A stretch of DNA of 64,000 bases, taken from NCBI GenBank assembly GCA_949825065.1, contig OX463859.1:16945220-17009219 (forward strand), given 5' to 3'. The notes below the pieces were generated by a model. That model had not been told where the DNA came from and did no database searches. It was given only the letters and a program-made list of their open reading frames with translations. This stretch comes from Odontocerum albicorne (lineage: Eukaryota > Arthropoda > Insecta > Trichoptera > Odontoceridae). Position 1 is the first letter of the stretch, and each line of letters opens with the position of its first letter. Shown piece by piece: positions 1 to 9,945 of the stretch. The translations under genes were made by a program, and so were the position numbers.

Positions 1-61
1 TCCGACATATTGAAAAAGCCACATATAATTGTCTGCATTCAAAAAGAGAGCATAAGATAAA

Positions 62-330
62 TAAACACAAGTAATTATAAGGTTCAATATAATAGGAAAT
101 AAATGAATTATTTAGTGAATTACAATTCAAAATAAATTGGAATCGTCCCTTTTTACACCGGTTCGTTCAGTATAATTTCAATCTGTTTTGAAGTAGTAAA
201 CTCAAGTAATTATAAGGTTCAATATAATAGGAAATAAAAGAATTATTTGATGAATTACAATTCAAAATAAATTGGCATCGTCCCCTTTTACACCGGTTCG
301 TTCAGTATAATTTCAAACTGTTTCAAAGTA
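62..330. repeat. Two-copy 135-bp tandem duplication
   Basis: Two adjacent, nearly identical copies start at the motif CAAGTAATTATAAGG (about 68 and 203) and end after TTCGTTCAGTATAATTTC. They differ by a few substitutions and one short indel. No coding potential is seen. The rest of positions 1-420 looks unique and AT-rich. Confidence 0.85.
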
Positions 331-424
331 TTCCTCTCTCGCTCTCTTGTACTCAAAATTCAATTCTCGTATTCTTATTTTGGCGACAACCGTACGGGTT
401 TTGGCCTATTTATATTATGATTAC

Positions 425-1010
425 AATAAAGGTTTAAGGATAGGAAGATAGTAGCTGCAGCCATTAGATTACGAACTTTTTCGCATATGCATATGTTTCA
501 GATAAACATATTTAGTGAGAACACCGCAGAAAACTTACCAAGGGAAAACGAACTACAAAGAAACCTTAATTGATCTTCCGATATGTGATAGTAAGATATT
601 CAGCTTTAGGTGGAGTGTAGTGCATGTGAGTAGTGCTCATATATTTTTTTTTTTATTATTTTTTTATTATTACACATGAAAAGAAATATACACAATTTGA
701 GAAAAAACAACAGGTAATTTGATTTGGACATATAATTTTAATGGATCTGGGTTTGTTGCCTTTCATTTGTCGTATCCCCAGTAAACTAGACTTTTGCCTG
801 TATCTCACTGAGGATATTTAGCATGAAAAAATAAATCGATACTTCTTTCCGATTTTTGATAACACAAAAAACCCCGTTGCACGCTCTCATCAACCTGACA
901 AACAGTGACACTTAACTACAACTGGAAACATTTTGTATTCAACCGTTAATTTTCATAAGAGTTGTCTTTTAAATGCTTCCTAAAGCTGTCATACATTTCT
1001 CGAAGAATTT
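425..1010 (-). mobile_element. LINE-F 3' region, interrupted by a LINE-A fragment
   Basis: Positions 425-640 and about 880-1010 match, in the same orientation, a repeat also seen at 7070-7560 and 45030-45400 (shared words: AAAACTTACCAAGGGAA and CTTCCTAAAGCTG). Between them, about 640-870, sits a different repeat with a T-rich start, also present at 1393-1520 and in reverse at 6085-6290. The arrangement is a nested insertion: the LINE-A fragment landed in an older LINE-F copy. Confidence 0.6.
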
Positions 1011-1392
1011 GAGGCATACAAAATGTTAAATAAAATTACGTTAAGAATGTGTTTTTATGAATAATGAATTAAATTATCTAGTTTCGATTCTTTATAAAAT
1101 TTTAAAACAATAAAAATATACAATATATAATATTATATTACTCTACATAACAAACATTAACTAAAAGTAAAGATTATCAATTCAATAAATACTTCGCAAC
1201 AATAATATAACTTCAAACAAGGGAAATATAAACTTTTATTAACCCCTTGGTTGTGTCGAGTCCGCATTATTGTTATTTACTCTGGTTTGCATGGTTCACA
1301 AATTTCTAGACTACAGGTTGTTTTCAATGCAGCTATAAGATGTATTGGTAGTTATAAATATTGTTATATTAGTCCATTTCTTAAAAGTTAAC

Positions 1393-1520
1393 ATTTATTT
1401 ATTTATTTATTTATTATTACACATGACAAGAAATATACACAATTTAAGAAAAACAACAGATAATTTGATTTGGACATACAATTTTAATGGATCTGGGTTT
1501 GTTGCCTTTCATTTTACTTG
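1393..1520 (-). mobile_element. LINE-A fragment (3' end, T-rich start)
   Basis: It begins with a TTTA microsatellite, as a reversed poly-A or TAAA tail would, then runs through TTAATGGATCTGGGTTTG to CCTTTCATTT. It is the same family as 640-870 and 6085-6290. No coding frame is seen; calling it a LINE 3' end is inference from the tail. Confidence 0.55.
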
Positions 1521-1619
1521 AATGTTGTGAACGGATTGATTTCAAACTTTACTTCTTTGTATTCAAGTACTTAAATGGGATTTCTCCATCGTATATTTCG
1601 GATCTATGTCTGAGGGATG

Positions 1620-1813
1620 CTTTTTATATATTTATTTACAAACATTTCATTGCAAAAACAATCTAGTGAGCGTATTGCCAGGCCGCAATCTCTTCCAATT
1701 TACTAGACAAAATAAATTATTCAAATTACATAGTCGCAAAAAAAATCAAATGATTATTCATCTCTATGAAATTCATGAATAAATGCAAAATAAAAGTAAA
1801 AGTGAGATATCAT
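1620..1813 (-). mobile_element. LINE-E 3' UTR fragment
   Basis: Read on the minus strand it matches the 3' end of LINE-E at 29900-30145 (GATGGAT..TCATTTGA..TTTTTGCGACYATGTAA, then TTGGAAGAGATTG and a TAAATAAAT tail). It is 5'-truncated at 1813, exactly where a 25-bp foldback begins. Confidence 0.65.
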
Positions 1814-1858
1814 CAATCAAATGAAATTTATTTATGATATCTCACTTTTACTTTTATT
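1789..1858. repeat. Perfect 25-bp inverted repeat, 20-nt loop
   Basis: The left arm 1789-1813 and right arm 1834-1858 (ATGATATCTCACTTTTACTT...) are exact reverse complements. The hairpin lies at the 5' truncation point of a LINE-E copy. A similar foldback sits at another LINE-E 5' junction (7925-7973). Confidence 0.9.
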
Positions 1859-1859
1859 A

Positions 1860-2180
1860 TATATATATGTTAATGAGGAATGTTCTTTCGAAGAAAAATA
1901 TAACTTCAAGGTTCATTTCTTCTTCATCTAATGAATTGGTTGTTCCAAATCAATCCAATAGAGCAAAGTATTATGATTTAGCTTTTGCCGTTGCTGGTCC
2001 TGTGGTATGGAAAGGTCTGCCACGTAGAGTTAGAAATATAGGTGGGTGTGTAACTTTAAGAAGTACTTTAAGACAATCCTTTTTGGGAGTTCTTATCAAG
2101 TGGGTTCGAATCCTAAGTAAAAGCGCACTTGAGGAGAGTTTACTATCGAAATGACGCTCTATAAATTGTCCTTTTTTTAT
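1860..2180 (+). pseudogene. LINE-F reverse-transcriptase C-terminal tail
   Basis: The open frame at 1834-2154 reads SSSNELVVPNQSN, then DLAFAVAGPVVWKGLPRRVRN. This is the usual C-terminal end of non-LTR retrotransposon ORF2 proteins (pattern: D-R-A-F-S-V-A-G-P-x-L-W-N-x-L-P). Catalytic RT motifs are absent. The piece is 5'-truncated and continues into a 3' UTR like the one found reversed at 7070-7200. A dead fragment. Confidence 0.7.
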
Positions 2181-2499
2181 TATTATTGAAAAATAATTAG
2201 TATTATAATTAATAAGTTATTTTCAATAATATTATGAACCTGTACCTCTTTGAAAAGTGTTTTTATTTGGTAACGATTGATTTATTTAACACAATTTCAA
2301 TCAAGACTCTTTAATTAGTTAAATCGTGTTTTGTTACTGAAATCCCACAAAATGGTTTTAATAATCGGGTTTTAGTAAACAAACCTAGAATCTCATGAAA
2401 CTAAAGTATGTTCGCGGTACAAAAACCCTGAATTCCTGAACGGGGTCGAAATTCTCGGAATGTTAATTCCACAGAGGACAAAAACGGTTCCTCGTTGTA

Positions 2500-2730
2500 T
2501 TATATTATAATAGAAAAAGCAATTTTACCCACATTCACGTAAGAGAATCGGTGCCTTATTATTATTTTTATATGACAAAGAGGTTTTTCTAATATACTCG
2601 TATATAATAGTATTAACACTTTACTAAAATATTTTGAGATAAAATTATTAAAACCAGTTAGACGTAGGAAAAAATATTTTAATTTTTTTCTATATGTGTA
2701 TATCACTCTGTTGGGGAAGGGTTATTATCC
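2500..2730. other. Unassigned AT-rich sequence
   Basis: Holds only a chance minus-strand frame. One TACTCGTA octamer at 2595. Nothing else supported. Confidence 0.4.
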
Positions 2731-2820
2731 TCCATAACCTGGTTAATAAGACGTATATCTTTCAGCCCGGAGGTTATTGTTTCGATTCCCATTGGTATCC
2801 AGATTGTTGATAAAAGTTTC
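2730..2820 (+). mobile_element. SINE-A head (tRNA-like), degenerate
   Basis: Contains a tRNA-like A-box region (ACCTGGTTAATAAGACG) and B-box (GTTTCGATTCCC), followed by the family's TRGAACCCAGATTTT region in decayed form. Compare the better copy at 36146. Not a functional tRNA: no acceptor stem or cloverleaf is kept. Confidence 0.65.
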
Positions 2821-3099
2821 AGTATATTGACTGAAACCGTCCACGTCCATCGTGTTCCCCAATCTGTAAAATCACGCAAAGGGCTGGAAAATTTAAAAAT
2901 CTATGGTATGAATCCTCCCTCTGAGACCCTTTTAACAATCGACAAAATTGAGAGATGTTTTAGGTACATGAGTTTTTCACAGAAAATCTCATTATTCAGG
3001 AGTATCTATAGAAATATCACATCAAACATACCTGCTTCTCCCGTAAAGGGGGCGGTTTCAATTATTAGGGAATTGCCAGTTAATATTTTTTTTATTTTA

Positions 3100-3545
3100 A
3101 TGCTCGTTTTGATTATTCCGTGATAGTTGAGCGTGTCCAAAAGTCTACCAATAAAGTTCAGAGATTTGTCATAACAATATCTAGATACCCTATTTGCAAA
3201 GAGTTTGGGTTTTATCCCTATCTCGACCCCACATTTTTAATGGGTATGCTAAGATATTATATCTTAAATGTTCGAAGATATCTACGCACCTGTTCATATA
3301 TAAACAAATTGCCAACAGGAAAATTGTGATTCTTGATTGACAAACTTTTATTTAATGTATCGAACAATTATTTACGCCATCGTGAATTAAGATTATTTTT
3401 ATTGGATTGTTCGTGAACTGTGCTATCATGTTAAGAGCATCACCAATCGAACACGGAATAACCTTGTTAAATGAAAGTTTTGATATAGATATCTTTCACA
3501 TCGCGGTGGATAAATTGAGAGTTGAACTCTTTAATGATATTTGAA
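3100..3545 (+). pseudogene. LINE-G ORF2 C-terminal remnant, frameshifted
   Basis: The frame at 3120-3329 reads KVQRFVITISR then LNVRRYLRTCSYINKLPTGK, the post-RT region of Jockey/I-like LINE ORF2. After a frame change at about 3330 the sequence continues NNYLRHRELRLFLLDCS and later FDIDIFHIAVDKLRVELFND, the extreme C-terminus of the same protein type. One frameshift and internal stops make it dead. The upstream frame 2827-3123 is not recognised. A minus-strand copy of this tail lies at 24560-24850. Confidence 0.65.
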
Positions 3546-4239
3546 TTTTAACTGAATCACTTCACAGGGAAGCATGATTATCATTATTTATGTTGTTACA
3601 ATGTTATATTTAGACTTTCAATAATATATTCTATTTTTCGTTATTTAATGTATTTGGGTTAGACCTGTATCAAATGTTAAATAAATGAACAAAATTTTAA
3701 AAGGATCCAACATTAAAAATTAATATTGATACGTATTCTATTAACATCCCTTAATAATATAGTAATTGCACTGAACTAATATATTTATTATCCCGAACAC
3801 ACATGTATCCCACATCTCTTAATGGAATTTGTAAAAACATCGGCTTAACGTCGGCTGTAGGTTTTATAAGATTTTTGTTTAGAAAAGCTAAACAAGACGG
3901 ATTACCTTCTTTTGGAGATCTATTCAAGAAATAGCTCCTTACAATCAATTGAAAGAAACTCCGGGGAAACAAAAAGGCTTTTAAGGAAGGCTTTCTGTAA
4001 TCGTACAAAAATATTTTAGTCCAGTAGCAGGGATATTAAATGACTTCTTTATTTTAAATTGAAAATAAAGAAGCCTCTAAGTAGGTTTATTGTTTCATTT
4101 GCTTCAATATAAATCCTTTGAATAGTAGAGGGGATAGAAATGCAAGGTTGTGTCTAGAAAATTGTTTTTATTCGTATTCAACCTATATGTAACTTCTTTC
4201 TTGCGAATAATAATTTTTTAAATTAAAAATACTGTGAAA

Positions 4240-4580
4240 GAGGTTTTAATATATGGTAGATTTCAGTAAAAATTGCGAATTCAAAACACGAATTGAAAAA
4301 TGGCCTCCGTCGCTAGTTGGTAAAACATCTGTCTTCAGATCTGCAATTTTGTCATATTTAGACGTAACTTTATTCTGGATAGTGGTTTTCGATATTGTCA
4401 GTATCTTGTGTCATAAACCGCTGATTATTCTCAATCAAAGCCTTGATTTGGTTGTCATCAGTGGTGATCGGTCTTCCAGAGCTGACACCATTTTCGAATG
4501 TCATATCACCATAACGGATTTTTTTAAACCATATTTGAAACACACGTTTACCCACTAAATTGTCACCATACACTATAAGT
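4240..4580 (-). pseudogene. Mariner-like transposase N-terminal remnant
   Basis: The minus-strand frame 4370-4573 contains WFKKIRYGDMTFENGVSSGRP followed by DDNQIKALIENN. This matches the second helix-turn-helix and linker of mariner transposases (pattern W-F-x-K-F-R-x-G-D-x-x-L-E-D...S-G-R-P). A stop follows at the point where the catalytic domain should begin, and no DD34D residues are present. The ends of the original element were not found. Confidence 0.7.
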
Positions 4581-5009
4581 ATATTTATTTATGGTTTGTG
4601 TTGCTAAAAAGATCTAAGCATCGAAAAAAAACACTTCTTTTTTCCTCTCTCTTCAAAATTGCTCAATTACGATCTCGGTCAGCAATGCGATTCGGGTAAA
4701 CAATGGCCCAAAATTCGCTAAGCCTTCCATAATAATATACATTCAGCACGTTGAGAATAAAATAAGTTACATTTTTTGTGGCCCAATGACATCTATGCGA
4801 AAAATATGTTTTTTTTTCTGGACAACCAATTTAAAACTCATATATTGCGCTATGTTACTCTCACCCAGACGTGGATAAAAAAAGCGAATACATAATACAT
4901 GAACGTGCACGCGTATGCTCACTTACACGCATACGCACACTGAAACTTATACAGATAAGACACATTAACAACAGGTAGTAATATAGAGATCATAATAATA
5001 ACACCAATC

Positions 5010-5160
5010 GAAATCGTCCCAAAATTTTGTAAAGGCTTCCGTTCTGGTTTTCCCTTAAGGTTTCTACCGCATACGAGTATTTCTGATAAGTTGAAGAAAT
5101 TGTCACAAGGCAATAAACCCGTCAGGTTGTACTGTATACAACGAAAGTATTAATACAAGG
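5010..5160 (+). mobile_element. SINE-A 3' half with embedded TACGAGTA
   Basis: Matches the body and tail of SINE-A (TCTGGTTTTCMCTTAAG, GAAGAAATTGYCACA, CAATAAACCCG, CAGGTTGTACTGTATACAAC). Position 5072-5079 is TACGAGTA; removing CGAGTA improves alignment with the copy at 18715. The 5' tRNA-like head is missing. Confidence 0.7.
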
Positions 5161-5431
5161 TTATTATTGCGACAGGAGTTTGAGTACTTGGGCTTGCAAG
5201 AGGAATAACTTGTGAAAAGGGTTTGTGTGAGCTCTTGAGTGTGGTTTTTTTTATTGTTTTGTGTTTATGTTTTTATTTTTACGATTATTTGCGGTATATT
5301 GTGGGGTGAATGTTTTTGGTCTGTCTGGAGTGATGAAGTGTGAGGAGTTTGATTTCGCGTGATGTATACTCGTACATGTGTGATGGAGTGTTACTGTTTA
5401 TCAGGTTGATGAGAATGTGAAACGGGCTTTT

Positions 5432-5460
5432 TACGAGGGTCATCCAGAAACTAAGGTTAC
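5432..5460 (+). repeat. Mariner left terminal inverted repeat with TA
   Basis: TA followed by CGAGGGTCATCCAGAAAC. Partner at 6052-6080. The outermost four bases, CGAG, are the key to the excision-scar reading of TACGAGTA octamers elsewhere in the window. Confidence 0.93.
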
Positions 5461-6078
5461 AAGGGCTCCTGAGGCCGGGGGAAATTTTTTGTTTCAAAGT
5501 TGGCGCACCTGGCGTATAGGGAGGGTCCTATCGGTCAGTTTGTTTGGTCCCGCGTGTTTGTCGGCCATTTCGTTTAGTCACAGTAAATTCTTCCGATGGA
5601 GAGGTCGTAGCGGGCTCCCGCCACCTCTCGTCCATGCGAGACCCGCGCGGTCATCCGTTTTTTGACTTTGCAGAACAATACCGCCGCGTATATCCATCGG
5701 AAGCTCGTAGAAGTTTATCTCGTAGAGCACCGTCAAAATCGCGTGTCCGCTGCGCGTGAATTTTTGGATCGTTTTGCACAGGAGGAAGAAGCTTTTCTGG
5801 ATTCTATCGTGACGGGGGATCACTACACCCCAACAATTTTTCAACGATCAGGAGGCCGAGGAAGCTGTGAAGAAGTGGCTGAAAGAGCTGGCGGTGGAGG
5901 TCAATGACACTGGCATACAAAAGCTAGTGCCCCGACTACATAAATGTCTCAATCTCGACGGCGATTACGTTGAAAAATAGTTTAATATATTTGTGAAGTA
6001 TCCTGTGAATTTCAATTAAATACAAGCATTTTTCGATCCTACATAAACGTTGTAACCTTACTTTCTGGATGACCCTCG
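5434..6078 (+). mobile_element. Deletion-derivative mariner with both inverted repeats
   Basis: The terminal repeats start 5'-CGAGGGTCATCCAGAAA (5434 onward; reverse complement ends at 6078) and match over about 27 bp with one mismatch. TA flanks both ends (5432-5433, 6079-6080), the mariner target duplication. Inside, the frame at 5662-5907 holds EFLDRFAQ and FLDSIVTGDHYT, the segment with the first catalytic Asp of the DD34D triad. A second frame from about 5840 reads EAVKKWLKELAVEV and KLVPRLHKCLNLDGDYVEK then stop, the transposase C-terminus. The second and third Asp are deleted and the frame is shifted, so the copy is non-autonomous but could have been mobilised in trans. Its GC content is higher than the flanks. 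Confidence 0.93.
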
Positions 6079-6080
6079 TA
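6052..6080 (-). repeat. Mariner right terminal inverted repeat with TA
   Basis: GTAACCTTACTTTCTGGATG...CCCTCGTA, the inverse of the left end apart from one base (C/G at the AAACTAAG/AAAGTAAG position). Confidence 0.93.
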
Positions 6081-6084
6081 TAAT

Positions 6085-6290
6085 CAAAAATCGGAAAGAA
6101 GTACCGATTTATTTTTTCATGGTATGTAATCAGTGAGATACAGGCAAAAGCCTAGTTTACTGATGACGCGACAAATGAAAGGCAACAAACCCAGACCCAT
6201 TAAAATTGTGTGTCCAAATTAAATAACCTGCTGTTTTTTTTTCACAAATCATGTATAGTATACTTCTTGTCATGTGTAAAGTAAACTAAA
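6085..6290 (+). mobile_element. LINE-A fragment, opposite orientation to 640-870
   Basis: Starts ATCAAAAATCGGAAAG and runs through GACAAATGAAAGGCAACA to the ACAAATCATGTA..CATGTGTAA end; it is the reverse complement of the repeat at 640-870. The mariner's right TA abuts its left edge. Confidence 0.65.
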
Positions 6291-6339
6291 ATAAAAAAAT
6301 GCAAGATAACGTAAAATAATGGTTTTGAACCATTTTTCC

Positions 6340-6442
6340 AGCGCAAGTGATCTTTTGCCCCTATGTAGAGCATATGGAATGTGTATTGCCAGCGCAAGTG
6401 ATCTTTTGCCCCTATATAGAGCATATGGAATGAGTATATCGA
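6340..6442. repeat. 51-bp direct repeat, two copies
   Basis: The word GCGCAAGTGATCTTTTGCCC with the following 31 bases occurs at 6341 and 6392. It creates a repetitive chance frame on both strands. Confidence 0.85.
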
Positions 6443-6559
6443 TGTTTTTTTTCTATCTGATAGGTACTGGACCATTGTTACTTTTGCCACTTACACTTTC
6501 CACCAGAGTGATCGTTAAAGACTATCAGTTTCTCCCTATCTAAGCACTGTACGATTCTT

Positions 6560-6710
6560 CTCGCATACAACACTTTTGAGCATAGATAACGCATCTAGAT
6601 ACACATCCAGCGTAGTCTACACTATTCATAGAACTCTGTAAAGTGAGCTCGAGAGCTGAGTTAGAGTCCTTGAGGAAAGTTTGCTCTGTAATAGGCGCCA
6701 TATTTAAAAA
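6560..6710 (+). mobile_element. Possible LINE-F 3' fragment
   Basis: GCTCGAGAGCTGAGTTAGAG..CTTGAGGAAAGTTTGCTCTGTAATAGGCGCC resembles the 3' UTR after 2100 (CTTGAGGAGAGTTTACT...GACGCTCTATAAATTG). Weak, short similarity. Confidence 0.4.
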
Positions 6711-7069
6711 AAAATTATTATAATAAAATTAAATTCATAAAAATAAAAATTCAACAAAACTATTTCAACTGACAAATGTTTATTTCTTCTGACATACGAG
6801 TACGTGTTCTATTTTAAGATATTTTTCCCAAAAAGCACATTTTTAAAAATCCTTTTATTTCTCACACATCCTCTCTGTGTGACGTGACCATTTGCAATTG
6901 TCAGATAGGATTGATCGACTCGCATTAGGATCCTTTTATGGTGTTGTGAATAAAGGACGTCTTAAGTGTCCACTCACTTGTGACCATGAAAACCATAAAT
7001 CATTTTTTTCCGAATTTCATTCCATCATTATATGATATCGAAACTTTTTAACAACTAGGGAATAATAAT

Positions 7070-7560
7070 AACAAAAGGACAATTTATACAGCACCGTTTA
7101 GAGCAAACACTCCTTAAGGGTGCTATAATTCTAGATTCCTGCTTTTATTGACTGATTAAAAATATTTCAAGAAATAATAAAGTTAATCTAAGTATAAGAA
7201 GGTGGTGGCTGTGGCCAATAGATTAAGAATTTCCTCACATCTACAAATGTTCAGAAAAATATATTTGGTAAGAAAACCACGGAAAACTTACCAAGGGAAG
7301 ACGATATATCTAGAAACCTTTGTAGACCTTCCTACATGTGATAGTAACACATTCGGCTTTCGTTCAGTGTAGTGTTTGTATAACATCACAAATTTTTATT
7401 TGAACCCCCAAAATAGGTTATCTTTTAGTGCTTCCTAAAACTGCACACGCCACCCATATCTCTAATACTAAGAAGTAGATAATTCCACGCCACAGGACCA
7501 GTAACGGCAAAAGCTTTATCATAGTACCCCAGGTCAGGTTTAAGTAGGTTTGACACTCGA
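7070..7560 (-). mobile_element. LINE-F tail and 3' UTR
   Basis: Read on the minus strand it gives the LINE-F C-terminal words (GATAAAGCTTTTGCCGTTACTGGTCCTGTGGCGTGGAATTATC...) and then the 3' UTR shared with 425-1010 and 45030-45400, ending near GACAATTTATACAGCACCG. A 5'-truncated copy without catalytic motifs. Confidence 0.7.
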
Positions 7561-7924
7561 AAAATATATTTAGGTGAGCAGTCATATTCGATGACTGAAT
7601 TGAATATTTTTAATGTACATAATAAAAGAACAGCTTGTTTGACTTTTTATAAGATAGTTTTGACCACAGTTCTATTCTAAAGTTTAGGTTAATTATTGAA
7701 GTGTTTAATTGTGTCTTTATATTTCTAATACTCGTATATTGATCCTTCTTATTTTAGGAAGAACTTTTTTCTGGAAACCATTGAGTGATATCCGTGGCTT
7801 ACTTGGAAGCATGCTTGACTTCCTCTCTCAAGGTGTCGTGTTCCGCTCCCGATGGAACTTATTTAAAATACCTCAAGATTTTCACAGAAGACTTAGTAAC
7901 ATATTCAGAAAATATTCAGTGACA

Positions 7925-7973
7925 GATCGGAAAGACACTGAATATTCAGAAAATATTCAGTGTCTTTCCGATC
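7925..7973. repeat. Perfect 22-bp inverted repeat, 5-nt loop, at LINE-E 5' junction
   Basis: Arms 7925-7946 (GATCGGAAAGACACTGAATA..) and 7952-7973 are exact inverses. The right arm is the first part of the LINE-E copy that follows (TCTTTCCGATCAT..GCTCAA matches 29628-29660); the left arm is its inverted duplicate. Confidence 0.9.
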
Positions 7974-8220
7974 ATCGCTATGCTCAAGCAAATATTGTTT
8001 ATTGACTATCCCAGTTCACCACTCTTATTTTAAACGTCTTCCTTTACTACTTATTCAGTGAGATCCTGGAACTAGTTACCAACTAATGTTATATTTATTC
8101 TATCATTGGTATACTTTAAAAATCGAATTCAAGTCAGTAATGTTACGTATTTTATTCCCGATTTTCCTTTTCTCTCCAGAATATATTCCGTTTTCCCTTG
8201 ATTGATAATAGAGGGCAAAA
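7952..8220 (+). pseudogene. LINE-E ORF2 tail fragment
   Basis: Matches 29620-29880: TTTCCGATCAT, then TTCACCACTCTT, CGTCTTCCTTTAC, GTGAGATCCTGGAA, and GGTATACTTTAA. It lacks the downstream 3' UTR end. Several stops relative to the 29.5-kb copy; dead. Confidence 0.65.
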
Positions 8221-8224
8221 TCAT

Positions 8225-8400
8225 TATAACAAACACTGAAGTAAGGAAATTTTCAGAAAAAATAATATTTCTTATTGAATTGAATGAATGTACGTAAAAT
8301 AATGTGTTGAACGGAACCCGTTTTAACGAAATAAAAATTTCAGTATAACGAACATTTTTCGGCTGAAAACGCCGCTGAGAGTTTGGAAGACACAAGAAAT
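8225..8400 (-). mobile_element. Fragment of a DNA-transposon-like repeat (TATAACGAA words)
   Basis: Contains GTTTTAACGAAATAAAAATT and AGTATAACGAACATTTTT, ending at CTGAAAACGCCGCTG. The same sequence occurs inverted at 15950-16090. TATAACGAA-type termini are common in pogo/Tigger-like elements, but no full inverted-repeat pair was found, so the class is a guess. Confidence 0.45.
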
Positions 8401-8971
8401 ATTTAACGAATGGCTAATGAACTTGAACGCTCGAATGAAGACATAAAACCGAAACGTATTCTCTTTTAATGGATAATTGCTCTGCACATAATTTCACATG
8501 CGAGCTAGAATACGTTTAAGTTGAGTTGTTACCTCCGAATCGTAAAGAACTTTTGTAAGCTTTAGATCCGTGAATTGTAACATAGATGCAATAAACTTTA
8601 GATTCGGGAATTGTAACATACATGCTATAAAAATGTATTTCAGAAGTAGTTAATAATGAAAATGGAGTTATGCCGCCCGATATTAAGGTTTTGTTTTTGG
8701 AAACAGAAAATGTTTTGACCTATTCATATAGGTCAACAAAAAATCTGCATAAATTTGAAGCACTTACTCGTATATCCCGGAAAATATTTTCGAACAATTA
8801 TGTGTATTGAAAATTGAATTATGAATGTTGCTAAGAAAAATGGTCTAGTTTAAATAATATAATTATTTTCTAAAAAAATAAATTGAGTGTATCCATAAAA
8901 CTTTTTATTTTTAATTAAAGTGTTCTGAATACTTTATTTTTCTCCTATTTTATGTTAAACGAATTTTTTTT

Positions 8972-9235
8972 GGTACCATGAATTTAGTTATAATGGGATT
9001 TGACCTGCATATCTTTTATTGTTATTTGAATATTTTTGGTACCATGAATTTAGTTATAATGGGATTTGACCTGCATATCTTTTATTGTTATTTGAATATT
9101 TTTGGTACCATGAATTTAGTTATAATGGGATTTGACCTGCATATCTTTTATTGTTATTTGAATATTTTTGGTACCATGAATTTAATTATAATGGGATTTG
9201 ACCTGCATATCTTTTATTGTGATTTGAATATTTTT
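8972..9235. repeat. Tandem array, 4 x 66 bp
   Basis: Units begin GGTACCATGAATTTAGTTAT at 8972, 9038, 9104 and 9170. The 66-bp period is a multiple of three, so a frame of four 22-residue repeats (MNLVIMGFDLHIFYCYLNIF) stays open at 8978-9271. The last unit grades into a LINE-E 3' end (TTTGAATATTTTTGCGACTATG). Copies are almost identical, hence young. Expression as protein is not supported. Confidence 0.95.
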
Positions 9236-9350
9236 GCGACTATGTATAATAACTTCCTATATTTACTTTGATTTAGTTGGATGGAAGAGCATGCCACCTG
9301 ACAATCGAACAAAAGAAAAATTAATCGAAGAATGCAAATGTTCAAATAAA
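9235..9350 (+). mobile_element. LINE-E 3' end
   Basis: TTTTTGCGACTATGTATAAT, then GTTGGATGGAAGA and CACCTGACAATCG, AAATGTTCAAATAAAT: parallels 30020-30145 of the longer LINE-E copy. The tandem array upstream is probably an amplified piece of this same 3' UTR (TTTGAATRTTTTTG). Confidence 0.6.
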
Positions 9351-9439
9351 TTCAAGTATAATAAGGTATAAAAGTAAGAGATTTTAGTGTATTGTAAATT
9401 TCCAATCGAAAAAAGTAAAAAAAATATTAAATTTAGGTG

Positions 9440-9860
9440 GTATCATTATCATCATCACGCCATGACATTTCATTCTATCTGGGCACATATATTTCGCTCC
9501 AGCCGCGTTCATACACCTTGTCATGAATATTCTGTTTACTCATGCACTTTTCACTCTTTCCCTTTCAGAATTAGATAAATTTGGTTTTGCCATCTTTTTT
9601 TGGTCCACCCGTGTGTTCTATATACCCCGAATCGATCATGTTCATAAATCTTCCACCCTCAATGATTTATACCATAATGCTTATTTCTTCATTAAAAGCA
9701 CTACATCTTCTTTTAATCTGAGTTATCCTTATGCTCTTATCCTTTTTCTCATATGCATTGTTCATCCACACATTTTTCCTTGTTCCTACAACATTTATCT
9801 TACTTTCATCATTTTGCATACGTTCAATTTTCACTTGCATAGCCTAATATTAAATAATGT
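9440..9860 (-). mobile_element. Possible LINE-D fragment
   Basis: CATCACGCCATGACATTTC..GGGCACATATATTTCGC and TTCACTCTTTCC resemble, in orientation and order, the minus-strand LINE-D copies at 15000 and 27110. Decayed; the plus-strand frames here are shadows. Confidence 0.4.
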
Positions 9861-9864
9861 CTGG

Positions 9865-9945
9865 TTGGTTAGAATTGATTCGCATAACAATAATCCCGCC
9901 AGGTTGCACTACGTACAATGAAAATATAATACAATATTGGGACTA
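9865..9945 (+). mobile_element. SINE-A tail
   Basis: GTTGGTTAGAATTGATTCGC, CCCGCCAGGTTGCACTACGT, AATATAATACAATA: the 3' end of SINE-A without head. Confidence 0.6.

Noticed and set aside
8972..9235. CRISPR-like regular repeats
   Set aside because: Repeats are directly adjacent without unique spacers, and the DNA is eukaryotic; it is a plain tandem array. The same holds for 56806-56897 and 53065-53203.
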